NCBI RefSeq assembly: GCF_014358015.1
Contig: NZ_JACONV010000003.1
Coordinates: forward strand, 248,001-312,000
DNA length: 64,000 nt
Direction: 5' to 3'
DNA from: Pseudomonas triticifolii
GTDB taxonomy: Bacteria; Pseudomonadota; Gammaproteobacteria; Pseudomonadales; Pseudomonadaceae
Shown: positions 55,578 to 63,152 of the stretch, piece by piece
How the letters are laid out: every line of letters starts with the position of its first letter
How positions within the stretch are numbered: the stretch's first letter is position 1
Program-made: the position numbers and the translations under genes
Notes under the pieces: model-generated
The model's database searches: none
What the model was told of the DNA's origin: nothing
Seen by the model: only the letters and a program-made list of their open reading frames with translations

Positions 55578-56903
55578 ATGGAAATTTCCAACTCCGCGAC
55601 CGCAGGGTCGGCCGGTGCTTCGGCTGCCCCGAAGACCACATCCAGTCGTCTCAAATCCATTTTCAGCGGCTCGGTCGGCAACATGGTCGAGTGGTATGAC
55701 TGGTACGTCTACGCTGCCTTCTCGCTGTATTTCGCCAAAGCCTTCTTCCCCAAAGGCGACACGACCGCCCAACTGCTGAACACCGCTGCGATCTTCGCAG
55801 TCGGCTTTCTGATGCGTCCTATCGGCGGCTGGCTGATGGGCCTGTACGCCGACTATAAAGGCCGCAAGGCTGCACTGATGGCCTCGGTGCTGTTGATGTG
55901 CTTCGGCTCCCTGATCATCGCCCTGACCCCGGGTTACGAGAGCATTGGCGTCGGCGCGCCTATCCTGCTGGTGTTCGCTCGTCTGCTGCAGGGCCTGTCG
56001 GTCGGTGGCGAATACGGCACCTCGGCCACCTACCTCAGCGAGATGGCGACCAAAGAGCGCCGCGGCTTCTTCTCCAGCTTTCAGTACGTGACGCTGATTT
56101 CCGGCCAGCTCATCGCGCTGGGCGTGTTGATCGTGCTGCAACAGACGCTGACCACTGAACAGCTGTACGCATGGGGCTGGCGTATCCCGTTCGTCATCGG
56201 CGCACTGTGTGCCGTGGTGGCCCTGTTCCTGCGTCGCGGCATGGAAGAAACCGAGTCGTTCACCCGCAAGAAGAAGGAAAAGGCTAAGGAAAGCCTGATG
56301 CGCACCCTGATGCGCCATCCCAAGGAACTGATGACCGTGGTGGGCCTGACCATGGGCGGTACGCTGGCCTTCTACACCTACACCACCTACATGCAGAAGT
56401 ATCTGGTGAACACGGTCGGCATGAGCATCACCGACTCGACCACCATTTCCGCCGCAACGCTGTTCCTGTTCATGGTGCTACAACCGGTGATCGGTGCGCT
56501 GTCCGACAAGGTCGGCAGACGTCCGATCCTGATCGCCTTCGGCGTATTGGGCACCTTGTGCACCGTGCCGATCCTCACCACCCTGCACACCATCCAGACC
56601 TGGTGGGGCGCGTTCTTCCTGATCATGGCGGCGCTGATCATCGTCAGTGGCTACACCTCGATCAATGCGGTGGTGAAAGCCGAACTGTTCCCGACTGAAA
56701 TTCGTGCACTGGGTGTTGGTCTGCCTTACGCATTGACCGTCTCGATCTTCGGCGGCACGGCTGAATACATTGCGCTGTGGTTCAAGAGTATCGGCATGGA
56801 GACGGGCTATTACTGGTACGTCACGGCCTGCATTGCGTGCTCGCTGCTGGTCTATGTGTTCATGAAAGACACGCGCAAGCATTCACGGATCGAAACCGAC
56901 TGA
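55578..56903 (+). CDS. kgtP: 2-oxoglutarate permease, KgtP-like (MFS)
   Basis: A 441-residue MFS proton symporter of the metabolite:H+ family with 12 membrane segments. The loop 2-3 motif GLYADYKGRKAAL (about residue 93) and RLLQGLSVGGEYGTSATYLSEMA (about 135-157) are typical of KgtP/ShiA. SVGNMVEWYDWYVYAAFSLYF at the first helix is shared with the alpha-ketoglutarate permeases. It sits behind a sigma-54-type promoter and downstream of a DctBD-type system, which supports 2-oxoglutarate as substrate; the related dicarboxylate carrier PcaT is an alternative. Confidence 0.87.
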   Translation: MEISNSATAGSAGASAAPKTTSSRLKSIFSGSVGNMVEWYDWYVYAAFSLYFAKAFFPKGDTTAQLLNTAAIFAVGFLMRPIGGWLMGLYADYKGRKAALMASVLLMCFGSLIIALTPGYESIGVGAPILLVFARLLQGLSVGGEYGTSATYLSEMATKERRGFFSSFQYVTLISGQLIALGVLIVLQQTLTTEQLYAWGWRIPFVIGALCAVVALFLRRGMEETESFTRKKKEKAKESLMRTLMRHPKELMTVVGLTMGGTLAFYTYTTYMQKYLVNTVGMSITDSTTISAATLFLFMVLQPVIGALSDKVGRRPILIAFGVLGTLCTVPILTTLHTIQTWWGAFFLIMAALIIVSGYTSINAVVKAELFPTEIRALGVGLPYALTVSIFGGTAEYIALWFKSIGMETGYYWYVTACIACSLLVYVFMKDTRKHSRIETD

Positions 56904-56925
56904 TCACGTCTTGCAGTGGTGAAAG

Positions 56926-56954
56926 GGCAGCCCGTGGTCGGGGCTGCCTTTTTT
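56926..56954 (+). terminator. Intrinsic terminator of kgtP
   Basis: GGCAGCCC (56926-56933) and GGGCTGCC (56941-56948) form an 8-base stem followed by TTTTTT, 23 bases after the kgtP stop. Confidence 0.92.
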
Positions 56955-57323
56955 GTGAGCGCTCACATGATCGACACGATCAATACAAGAACGCTGAGCA
57001 GCCTTGATACACGTATTCACTTATGCGCTTACCCGTATCAGAACGTTTCAATCTGGTGCGGCTTTTTGAACCGTTTCGCTCGCAAACCCATGAATAAAAT
57101 GACATTTACATTTGTCAAGAGGCTTTATTGCAAGAGATTTCAGAATTTGCACCACTTCGAGGCGTTACCGCCTGAAACGCCCGAAACACGTGCGCTGCGG
57201 CCCACTATCATTTTCAACGATGGTCGCTAGCAATCCGATTAACTTCTTAATAATCCGCCAGCGCGTAGCATTGCCTCCATACCGGGATGACAACTCACCC
57301 GAACCCAAATTGGAGACACCCTC
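56955..57323. other. AT-rich intergenic region before the repeat peptide
   Basis: About 370 bases, with an A+T-rich centre around 57088-57145. It must hold the promoter of the repeat peptide; none could be named with confidence. Open frames here have no ribosome site and no recognisable protein. Confidence 0.4.
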
Positions 57324-57677
57324 ATGAAAACCACTCAATTGATCTTCGGCCTCGCTATCTCTGTTCTGGCTTCGAGCGCTTTCGCGCTGCCTGCTGTCAC
57401 CACCAGCGACCTGTCCAGCGCAACTATCGTTGCCGAGGGCGGCACCAAGCACACCAACGTAGGTTCGATCCGCGTAGCGGCTGATGGCGCTGAACGCGTT
57501 GGCCCGAACCGTCAAGCCGCCGATGGCGCTGACCACGTCGGTGCAAACCGCCTGGCTGCCGATGGTGCGGATAACGTTGGCCCGAATCGCCAGGCCGCCG
57601 ATGGCGCTGACCACGTGGGTGCCAATCGTCTGGCCGCTGACGGTGCTGACCGTGTAGGTGCGAACCGCCTGGGCTGA
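57324..57677 (+). CDS. Exported 13-residue tandem-repeat protein
   Basis: A 117-residue protein with a signal peptide (about 1-22, cleavage after AFA). From about residue 51 it consists of five 13-residue repeats of the form AADGA(D/E)xVG(P/A)NR(Q/L), alternating between PNRQ and ANRL ends in the first four. The underlying DNA is a 39-base tandem repeat, so copy number can vary. Ribosome site GGAG lies upstream and a terminator follows. Similar Pseudomonas proteins are annotated as phage infection protein without evidence. Function unknown. Confidence 0.8.
   Translation: MKTTQLIFGLAISVLASSAFALPAVTTSDLSSATIVAEGGTKHTNVGSIRVAADGAERVGPNRQAADGADHVGANRLAADGADNVGPNRQAADGADHVGANRLAADGADRVGANRLG
57481..57674 (+). 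repeat. 39-base coding tandem repeats (five copies)
   Basis: Five near-identical 39-base units starting with the GCTGATGGCGCTGA or GCCGATGGCGCTGA type encode the 13-residue repeats. The near-identity of units two and four at DNA level points to recent slippage or recombination. Confidence 0.8.
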
Positions 57678-57699
57678 TCGGCCGCTTCACAACACTCCA

Positions 57700-57724
57700 A
57701 AGCCCGGCACATGCCGGGCTTTTC
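57700..57724 (+). terminator. Intrinsic terminator of the repeat-protein gene
   Basis: AAGCCCGGCA (57700-57709) and TGCCGGGCTT (57712-57721) form a GC-rich stem running into TTTT, 23 bases after the stop. Confidence 0.88.
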
Positions 57725-57814
57725 AGTGTCTGAAGGAATGCGCGACACTCTGCACCCTGTCGAAGCGCAGCACTTCGCTGCCACACCCGTCATTGATCTG
57801 ATCAGGAATCGAGC

Positions 57815-58438
57815 ATGTCAGACGCTATTCACTCCTACGAACCCTCCAAAGGTCACGGCCTGCCTCACGACCCCTTCAACGCGATTGTCGGACCGCGCCC
57901 CATCGGCTGGATTTCATCCCAGGATGCCAATGGCAAATTGAATCTGGCGCCCTACAGCTTTTTCAACGCGTTCAATTACATACCGCCAATCATTGGGTTT
58001 TGCAGTGTTGGTCGCAAAGACAGCCTCAATAACATCGAGCAGACCGGCGAGTTCGTCTGGAATCTGGCCACACGCCCCTTGGCAGAGGCCATGAATCAGA
58101 CGTGTGCGCCGGTCGGCGCAGAGGTGAGTGAGTTCGAACTGGCCAACCTGACGCCGCTGGCGTCACAGATCGTGGCCGTGCCACGCGTGCTCGAAACGCC
58201 GGTGTCGTTCGAATGCAAGGTGACGCAGATCGTCCAGCTACAGCGTGCAGACCATGAGCTGGTGCCCAGCTGGCTGATCCTGGGCGAAGTGGTTGCGGTG
58301 CATATCGCCAAGTCGCTGCTCAAGGACGGGATCTACGACACCGCGGCGGCCGAGCCGATCCTGCGTGGCGGAGGCCCGGCGGACTATTTCCAGCTCGGCC
58401 CCGAAGCCTTGTTCAAGATGTTCAGACCGGGCGCCTGA
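57815..58438 (+). CDS. Flavin reductase-like domain protein (DIM6/NTAB family)
   Basis: A 207-residue FMN-binding protein of the flavin reductase-like split-barrel family. The N-terminal PHDPFNAIVGPRPIGWISS and LNLAPYSFFNAFNYIPPIIGFCS stretches form the FMN site. Members reduce flavins or act as small flavoenzymes; the substrate is not known. AGGA lies before the ATG. It is convergent with the following small gene, the two stop codons being directly adjacent. Confidence 0.88.
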   Translation: MSDAIHSYEPSKGHGLPHDPFNAIVGPRPIGWISSQDANGKLNLAPYSFFNAFNYIPPIIGFCSVGRKDSLNNIEQTGEFVWNLATRPLAEAMNQTCAPVGAEVSEFELANLTPLASQIVAVPRVLETPVSFECKVTQIVQLQRADHELVPSWLILGEVVAVHIAKSLLKDGIYDTAAAEPILRGGGPADYFQLGPEALFKMFRPGA

Positions 58439-58675
58439 TCAGGGCTTGTCCCATACCAGCTCGCCCTCAGCGTCGACATTGACCAGCCGCTCCAGCTTCT
58501 GGACTGCGGCAAGATCGGCGTCGTGGGCGGTCTTGAAGGTCTGCCCCGGCAACACCGCGTGAAAGCGCGGAGCACCACCGGCCCGCGCTTTCACCGCGAT
58601 TGCCGCCCGATAACCTTCTTCGCCAGGTATCACTGCCGATACTGCCTCGAACTCTTCGTATTCCGTGCGCGCCAT
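58439..58675 (-). CDS. Small conserved hypothetical protein (78 residues)
   Basis: A soluble 78-residue protein, acidic, beginning MARTEYEEFEAVSAVIPGEEGY and with the central GAPRFHAVLPGQTFKTAHDAD. AGGA lies upstream of the ATG at 58675. No family is recognised; the pattern recalls short single-domain Pseudomonas proteins. It is divergent from the next small membrane-protein gene and its stop abuts the flavin-reductase gene. Confidence 0.65.
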   Translation of the reverse strand: MARTEYEEFEAVSAVIPGEEGYRAAIAVKARAGGAPRFHAVLPGQTFKTAHDADLAAVQKLERLVNVDAEGELVWDKP

Positions 58676-58827
58676 CCGTCTTGATCCTGTGCGATTGATA
58701 AAAGCGCGGATTTTAGCCTGTCCGCGCGGGGCTGTGTCGGCTGCGATTTCCTGTTAATCGTCCAATTCTGTCCTACACTCCAGTCAGCTCTTTCACATTG
58801 CTCTGCCACCGAAGTGAGGCGTGCGTC

Positions 58828-58998
58828 ATGAAAGTGAAAACAAGAAAATGCATGGCTGTTGTGGGTGTTATCGCGGTAATCGCTGTTTACGCCGCAGGTG
58901 CCTATCGAGTCGAACTGGCGCGTCAGGCAACGACCGTCGTCAGTTGTTCGTTCGGCCATTGCGTGCCGAAAGAATCCACCTTCAGCGCGCTTCGATGA
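58828..58998 (+). CDS. Small membrane protein (56 residues)
   Basis: A 56-residue protein too short for usual gene calls. ATG 58828 has GAGG nine bases upstream. A basic start (MKVKTRK) is followed by one hydrophobic segment (CMAVVGVIAVIAVYAAGAY, about residues 8-26), then a short tail with two Cys (SCSFGHC). It could be a secreted peptide or an anchored small protein. The family is not recognised. Confidence 0.5.
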   Translation: MKVKTRKCMAVVGVIAVIAVYAAGAYRVELARQATTVVSCSFGHCVPKESTFSALR

Positions 58999-59128
58999 CC
59001 GGTACGGCTTCGCCTGCTCCATCGCAGATTGAACAAAGGGTGCTATCGATTAGCAACCTATCGGATTAGACTGGCCAGACTTCTCCCGCCACGCTTCGGG
59101 CGGGTCAACACTGCCATCAGGTTCTGCC

Positions 59129-60631
59129 TTGACCAGTCTTACTCAAACCCCTCCTGCTATTCGCAGCATTTTGTTCGCGTTGATGATGGCCGTGCTGCTC
59201 AGCGCGCTGGACCAGACCATCGTCGCCGTTTCGATGCCGGCCATTTCCGCTCAATTCAAGGACATCGACCTGTTGGCGTGGGTAATCTCCGCCTACATGG
59301 TTTCGCTGACTGTGGCCGTGCCGATCTACGGCAAGCTGGGTGATCTGTACGGACGACGCAAATTGATGCTGTTCGGCCTGGGCCTGTTCACCCTCGCCTC
59401 GCTCTTTTGCGGGTTTGCCCAGAGCATGGAGCAATTGGTACTGGCGCGCGTGCTGCAAGGCATCGGCGCGGGCGGCATGGTGTCAGTGAGTCAGGCAATC
59501 GTTGCCGACATCGTCCCGCCGCGCGAGCGGGGCCGTTATCAAGGTTATTTCAGCAGCATGTACGCGGTCGCCAGCGTGGCCGGTCCCGTGCTGGGTGGCC
59601 TGATGACCGAATACCTGTCCTGGCGATGGGTCTTTCTGATCAACCTGCCTCTGGGCATCATCGCGTGGGTCGTGGCGTGGCGCACGCTGGTCGGGCTGCC
59701 GGTTCCGCAGCGTAAACCGATCATTGATTATTTAGGCACCGTGCTCATGATCATTGGCCTGACCGCCTTGCTGCTGGGCATCACCGAAATCGGCCAAGGC
59801 CATGATCTGAGAAACCTGCAGGTTCAACTGCTTCTGGGTGTCGCGTTGCTGGCACTGGCTGTTTTCGTCTGGTACGAACGTCGCACGCCCGAACCCCTGC
59901 TGCCCATGCACCTGTTCGCTAACCGCAGTGCCGTGCTGTGCTGGTGTACCGTATTTTTTACCAGCTTTCAGGCCATTTCACTGATCGTGTTAATGCCGCT
60001 GCGTTACCAGACAGTCACGGGAGGCGGGGCCGACAGCGCTGCGCTGCATTTGCTGCCGCTGGCAATCGGCATGCCCATGGGCGCGTACTTTGCGGGACGA
60101 CGTACGGCACTGACTGGCCGTTACAAACCGTTGATCACAACGGGCGCTGTACTTATGCCCATCGCGATTCTGGGCATGGCCTTCACGCCCCCTCAATCGA
60201 TCGTGCTGATGAGTCTGTTCATGATCCTGACCGGGATCGCCACCGGCATGCAGTTCCCGACGTCTCTGGTAGGAACCCAGAACTCGGTCGAGGTGAAGGA
60301 CATGGGCGTGGCCACCAGCACCACCAACCTTTTCCGCTCTCTGGGTGGCGCGGTAGGCGTGGCCATGATGTCGGCGCTGCTGCTGGCCATGTTGCAGCAC
60401 ACGGGTGTGGGCCAGCTGGGTAGCGCAGTGCTGGCCCACGAAGGAGGGTCTGGAAATGTACTGCTCGACAGCCTGAATGCCGCAACAGGCCCGGCGCTGG
60501 AAACCTTGCGCGCAGAGCTTGCCCTGACATTCAGGCATTTGCTGATGATCAGCGCTGCTGTATCGCTGCTCGGACTGGCTGCCGCATGGGCAATGCCCAA
60601 CAACCTGCTGCGCGGCCGGGATCAGACCTGA
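59129..60631 (+). CDS. DHA2-family (EmrB/QacA) multidrug exporter
   Basis: A 500-residue MFS exporter with about 14 membrane segments. The DHA2 signs are present: LDQTIVAVSMPAIS in helix one, GKLGDLYGRRKLM in loop 2-3, and motif C near GPVLGGLMTEYLSWRWVFLINLPLG (about residues 153-177). The start appears to be TTG 59129, with AGG nearby; a later ATG would cut into the first helix. No membrane-fusion partner is adjacent. Substrate unknown. Confidence 0.87.
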   Translation: MTSLTQTPPAIRSILFALMMAVLLSALDQTIVAVSMPAISAQFKDIDLLAWVISAYMVSLTVAVPIYGKLGDLYGRRKLMLFGLGLFTLASLFCGFAQSMEQLVLARVLQGIGAGGMVSVSQAIVADIVPPRERGRYQGYFSSMYAVASVAGPVLGGLMTEYLSWRWVFLINLPLGIIAWVVAWRTLVGLPVPQRKPIIDYLGTVLMIIGLTALLLGITEIGQGHDLRNLQVQLLLGVALLALAVFVWYERRTPEPLLPMHLFANRSAVLCWCTVFFTSFQAISLIVLMPLRYQTVTGGGADSAALHLLPLAIGMPMGAYFAGRRTALTGRYKPLITTGAVLMPIAILGMAFTPPQSIVLMSLFMILTGIATGMQFPTSLVGTQNSVEVKDMGVATSTTNLFRSLGGAVGVAMMSALLLAMLQHTGVGQLGSAVLAHEGGSGNVLLDSLNAATGPALETLRAELALTFRHLLMISAAVSLLGLAAAWAMPNNLLRGRDQT

Positions 60632-60653
60632 CCGGGTGGCCTGCGCATCCCCG

Positions 60654-61787
60654 TCAGTCCGCCTGGGCCGCCCAGAACCACTGGGTGCGCTTGCCCTTGA
60701 TGTGCTCGAAGGCGGGCATGATGTCACCCTCGTTGAATAGCCGTCGGGAGCCAGCCTGAGCGTTGCTGAACCAGTAACCCGACTGCGGGCAGGCGTTACC
60801 GGCATCGACCGGCGGCAGGACCTTTTCATCGAAGCGGGCAAACCATTGTGCGGTGGTGTCTTCATTGAAGCCCGTGCCCGGCACGATGTAGGGATGAAGA
60901 TTACCGGTGTCCTGGAGGCGGATCGGCTTGATCACCTTATTGACCGCCATGTAGGCCTTGGGCACTGACCTGTCCCTGCCACCCAGCTCAGGCACTGCGC
61001 CGGCACGAATCATCAATCCGTTGCTGTAGCTGTGGAACACCACCTCGCTGTACGGACTGAGCTGGCCGCGCAGCTTGTCACTGCCACCCAGACGCCTGAC
61101 GAACGCCTCCCCCAGCACGGTGTACCAGCCAACACCCTTGATACGGTCCAGCAGCCGCAGACTTTCAATGTGCGGGCCGGGATCGACCATCAGGCCGACA
61201 TATTCCCGGGCCAGCCGATACTCCCATGGCAGGAAATGATGCCCGTCGCAGGGCAGAATGCACGCTAACCCTCCAAAACCGTGCTCGGCTTGCACTTCGC
61301 TACTGAGGTAGCGAATCCAGGTTTCGTAATTTTTCAGACCGTCAGGCTCGGCGAGGTAGGACCATGGCAGTACCATTTTCAGGCAGGACAGATCATTGTC
61401 AGCCTGGCCTTGCGGCGTGTTCATGACGAACAAACTGTAAGACGACACCTCTGCCTGGGTTGCACTGGCTAGCGACCAGACAAACTGATCATCGGGCGAT
61501 CCTGACAACACATGACGCTTGCACGACGCAAAGCCCGAGGCCGACAATCGGCGCATACGCGCGTAGAGCTGCCACTTGAGCACGGGTTTGAACGTTTGGT
61601 AGAAGCGCGAAAAGCACGCCGCTATCCGGCGTTTCACTTCCTGTGTATGGCCTTGTTTGAAATACAGCGTAGTGATCAGCCCCAACCGGACAACCGGCGT
61701 ACCGAGTGGCGAGTCCACGGCGATACGTTCAGATTGTTGCTCGATCCTGTCCAGTAAACTTACGTCGTCAGATACCGCTTCTGACAT
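60654..61787 (-). CDS. DUF3396 (type VI immunity-family) protein
   Basis: A 377-residue protein of the DUF3396/TsiV-like family, which protects cells from certain type VI effectors in known cases. LGLITTLYFKQGHT near the N-terminus, CDGHHFLPWEYRLAREYVGLM and GVGWYTVLGEAFVRRLGG in the middle, and PFNEGD-like NEGDIMPAFEHI near the end fit the family. The start is ATG 61787, with GGAGG upstream. No effector, VgrG or PAAR gene lies beside it, so it is an orphan immunity gene, or one with another role. Confidence 0.75.
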   Translation of the reverse strand: MSEAVSDDVSLLDRIEQQSERIAVDSPLGTPVVRLGLITTLYFKQGHTQEVKRRIAACFSRFYQTFKPVLKWQLYARMRRLSASGFASCKRHVLSGSPDDQFVWSLASATQAEVSSYSLFVMNTPQGQADNDLSCLKMVLPWSYLAEPDGLKNYETWIRYLSSEVQAEHGFGGLACILPCDGHHFLPWEYRLAREYVGLMVDPGPHIESLRLLDRIKGVGWYTVLGEAFVRRLGGSDKLRGQLSPYSEVVFHSYSNGLMIRAGAVPELGGRDRSVPKAYMAVNKVIKPIRLQDTGNLHPYIVPGTGFNEDTTAQWFARFDEKVLPPVDAGNACPQSGYWFSNAQAGSRRLFNEGDIMPAFEHIKGKRTQWFWAAQAD

Positions 61788-62230
61788 CACCTGCCTCCCT
61801 TTCATACCTTAAGGTTGAGGTGGTGCCTGTTCCATGAGTAACGCCCGCGGGGACAGCCGCCACCGATCCGGGTATACAGGCAATCCGACTGCAGCGTCGC
61901 GACTTGCGTGTATCCGGGCAGCTGTGATTGCTTTCAGGCCATAAGGGCGCGGGATTCCGCAAGAACATGCAACCTCCTCCCACCTTGTCGATTAAGGCGC
62001 GAAGAGTGAAGGGAGTTTTCAAGCGGAGCAATACACGGAATTTAGTTTGGGAAATCAGCTACATGTATCAGGAAATGTCCTACCGACTTCCTACAAACTT
62101 TTGTCATCCCACAGCATAAACAGCCCATCGGACGGACTGTTAACGTCCTGACAAGAGAGCGAGCGCTAAACTTTTTGTCTATCGCGCATTAAATTAAAGT
62201 CAGGCAGTGCCCACGGGGAACCGTCGGGCG
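61788..62230. other. Intergenic region between the immunity gene and pmeR
   Basis: About 440 bases hold the promoter of the immunity gene and the end of pmeR. A few short open frames occur but none has a ribosome site. No repeat, RNA or terminator could be named. Confidence 0.4.
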
Positions 62231-62896
62231 TTATAGTCGGTCATCCTTGAGTTCGCCCTGCCGAGCGATTCGCAACGTCGGGCTAAAACGCAGCATGTCC
62301 ATGCAGACCTCGACCAGTTGCTCGGACTCAGAGGGCAGCGAATAACTGTCGGGCACCAGCAGCCACTGATAAATGATGCCGTTGATGTACGAGAACAACG
62401 CGACTGCAGCGCGGGCCGTGTCCAGATCGACAGGCAACTGCCCTCGACGCACGGCGTTGCATAAAGCCAAGCGAATTCGAACGTGGCACTGGATAGCGTT
62501 TTCCTGGCGTTGACGACGGAAATCACACATCTCATCGGTAAACTCGCACTTATGAAAAAGGATTTCATTGATGCGACGGGTTTTCGGGTCAAGTGCAAGC
62601 TCATGAAACAAGTGAACCAGCAGATTTTTCATGCACCCCAGCGGGTCTTCCTCGTCTTCGCTCTGGCTTGCCTCAGCCATCTCGTCAAGCGGCTCCTGCA
62701 GGCTGTCCAGCATCGCCTGGACCAAATCAGCCTTATTGTTGAAGTGCCAGTAGATTGCCCCCCTCGTCACGCCAGCAAGGGTCGCGATGTCGGCCAGCGT
62801 TGTGCGAGCAACGCCACGCTCATAAAAAGCCTGCTCGGCCGCCTCCAGAATCTGGCTGCGAGTGACTTGGGCTTCCTCTTTGGTGCGACGAACCAT
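62231..62896 (-). CDS. pmeR: TetR-family repressor PmeR/TtgR of the MexAB-OprM-type efflux operon
   Basis: A 221-residue TetR/AcrR repressor. The N-terminal helix-turn-helix reads [21 protein letters not shown] (about residues 32-52). The C-terminal ligand pocket shares the TtgR layout, closing at about residue 210. It is divergent from the mexA-like pump gene, and the conserved TtgR operator lies between them. In P. syringae the equivalent, PmeR, responds to plant flavonoids and represses mexAB-oprM; the same role is expected here. Confidence 0.9.
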   Translation of the reverse strand: MVRRTKEEAQVTRSQILEAAEQAFYERGVARTTLADIATLAGVTRGAIYWHFNNKADLVQAMLDSLQEPLDEMAEASQSEDEEDPLGCMKNLLVHLFHELALDPKTRRINEILFHKCEFTDEMCDFRRQRQENAIQCHVRIRLALCNAVRRGQLPVDLDTARAAVALFSYINGIIYQWLLVPDSYSLPSESEQLVEVCMDMLRFSPTLRIARQGELKDDRL

Positions 62897-63033
62897 GGCA
62901 ATAAAACCTCAAAAATTTCGCGTCAGGCTGCTGCGGCGCTGCAAGCCTTACGACATAACCGGGCGGCATTTGTGTCGCCTTGTCCCGAACCTGCTGATGG
63001 TGCCCTTCGCAGTGGCTAATCGCACATAGAAGG

Positions 63034-63077
63034 TGTTTACAAACAACCGTGAATGTAAGTATATTCCTTAGCATGCT
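63034..63077. promoter_or_regulatory. TtgR/PmeR operator and promoter region of mexA
   Basis: TTTACAAACAACC, GAATGTAAGTATATTCC and TTAGCA follow in the order and spacing of the P. putida TtgR operator, with one or two base changes. TTTACA and TGTAAG form the inverted half-sites. It lies in the divergent pmeR-mexA region and overlaps the likely promoters of both genes. Confidence 0.85.
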
Positions 63078-63152
63078 ACTTATCTAGCCGAAATATTTTT
63101 TAACATTTCAACTTTCTGTTGAACGAACAGGCTCCTGCCCCCGAGGATCTTC

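Noticed and set aside
57112..57327. Open frames in the AT-rich leader of the repeat peptide
   Set aside because: They overlap the expected promoter and ribosome site, with no protein-like composition.
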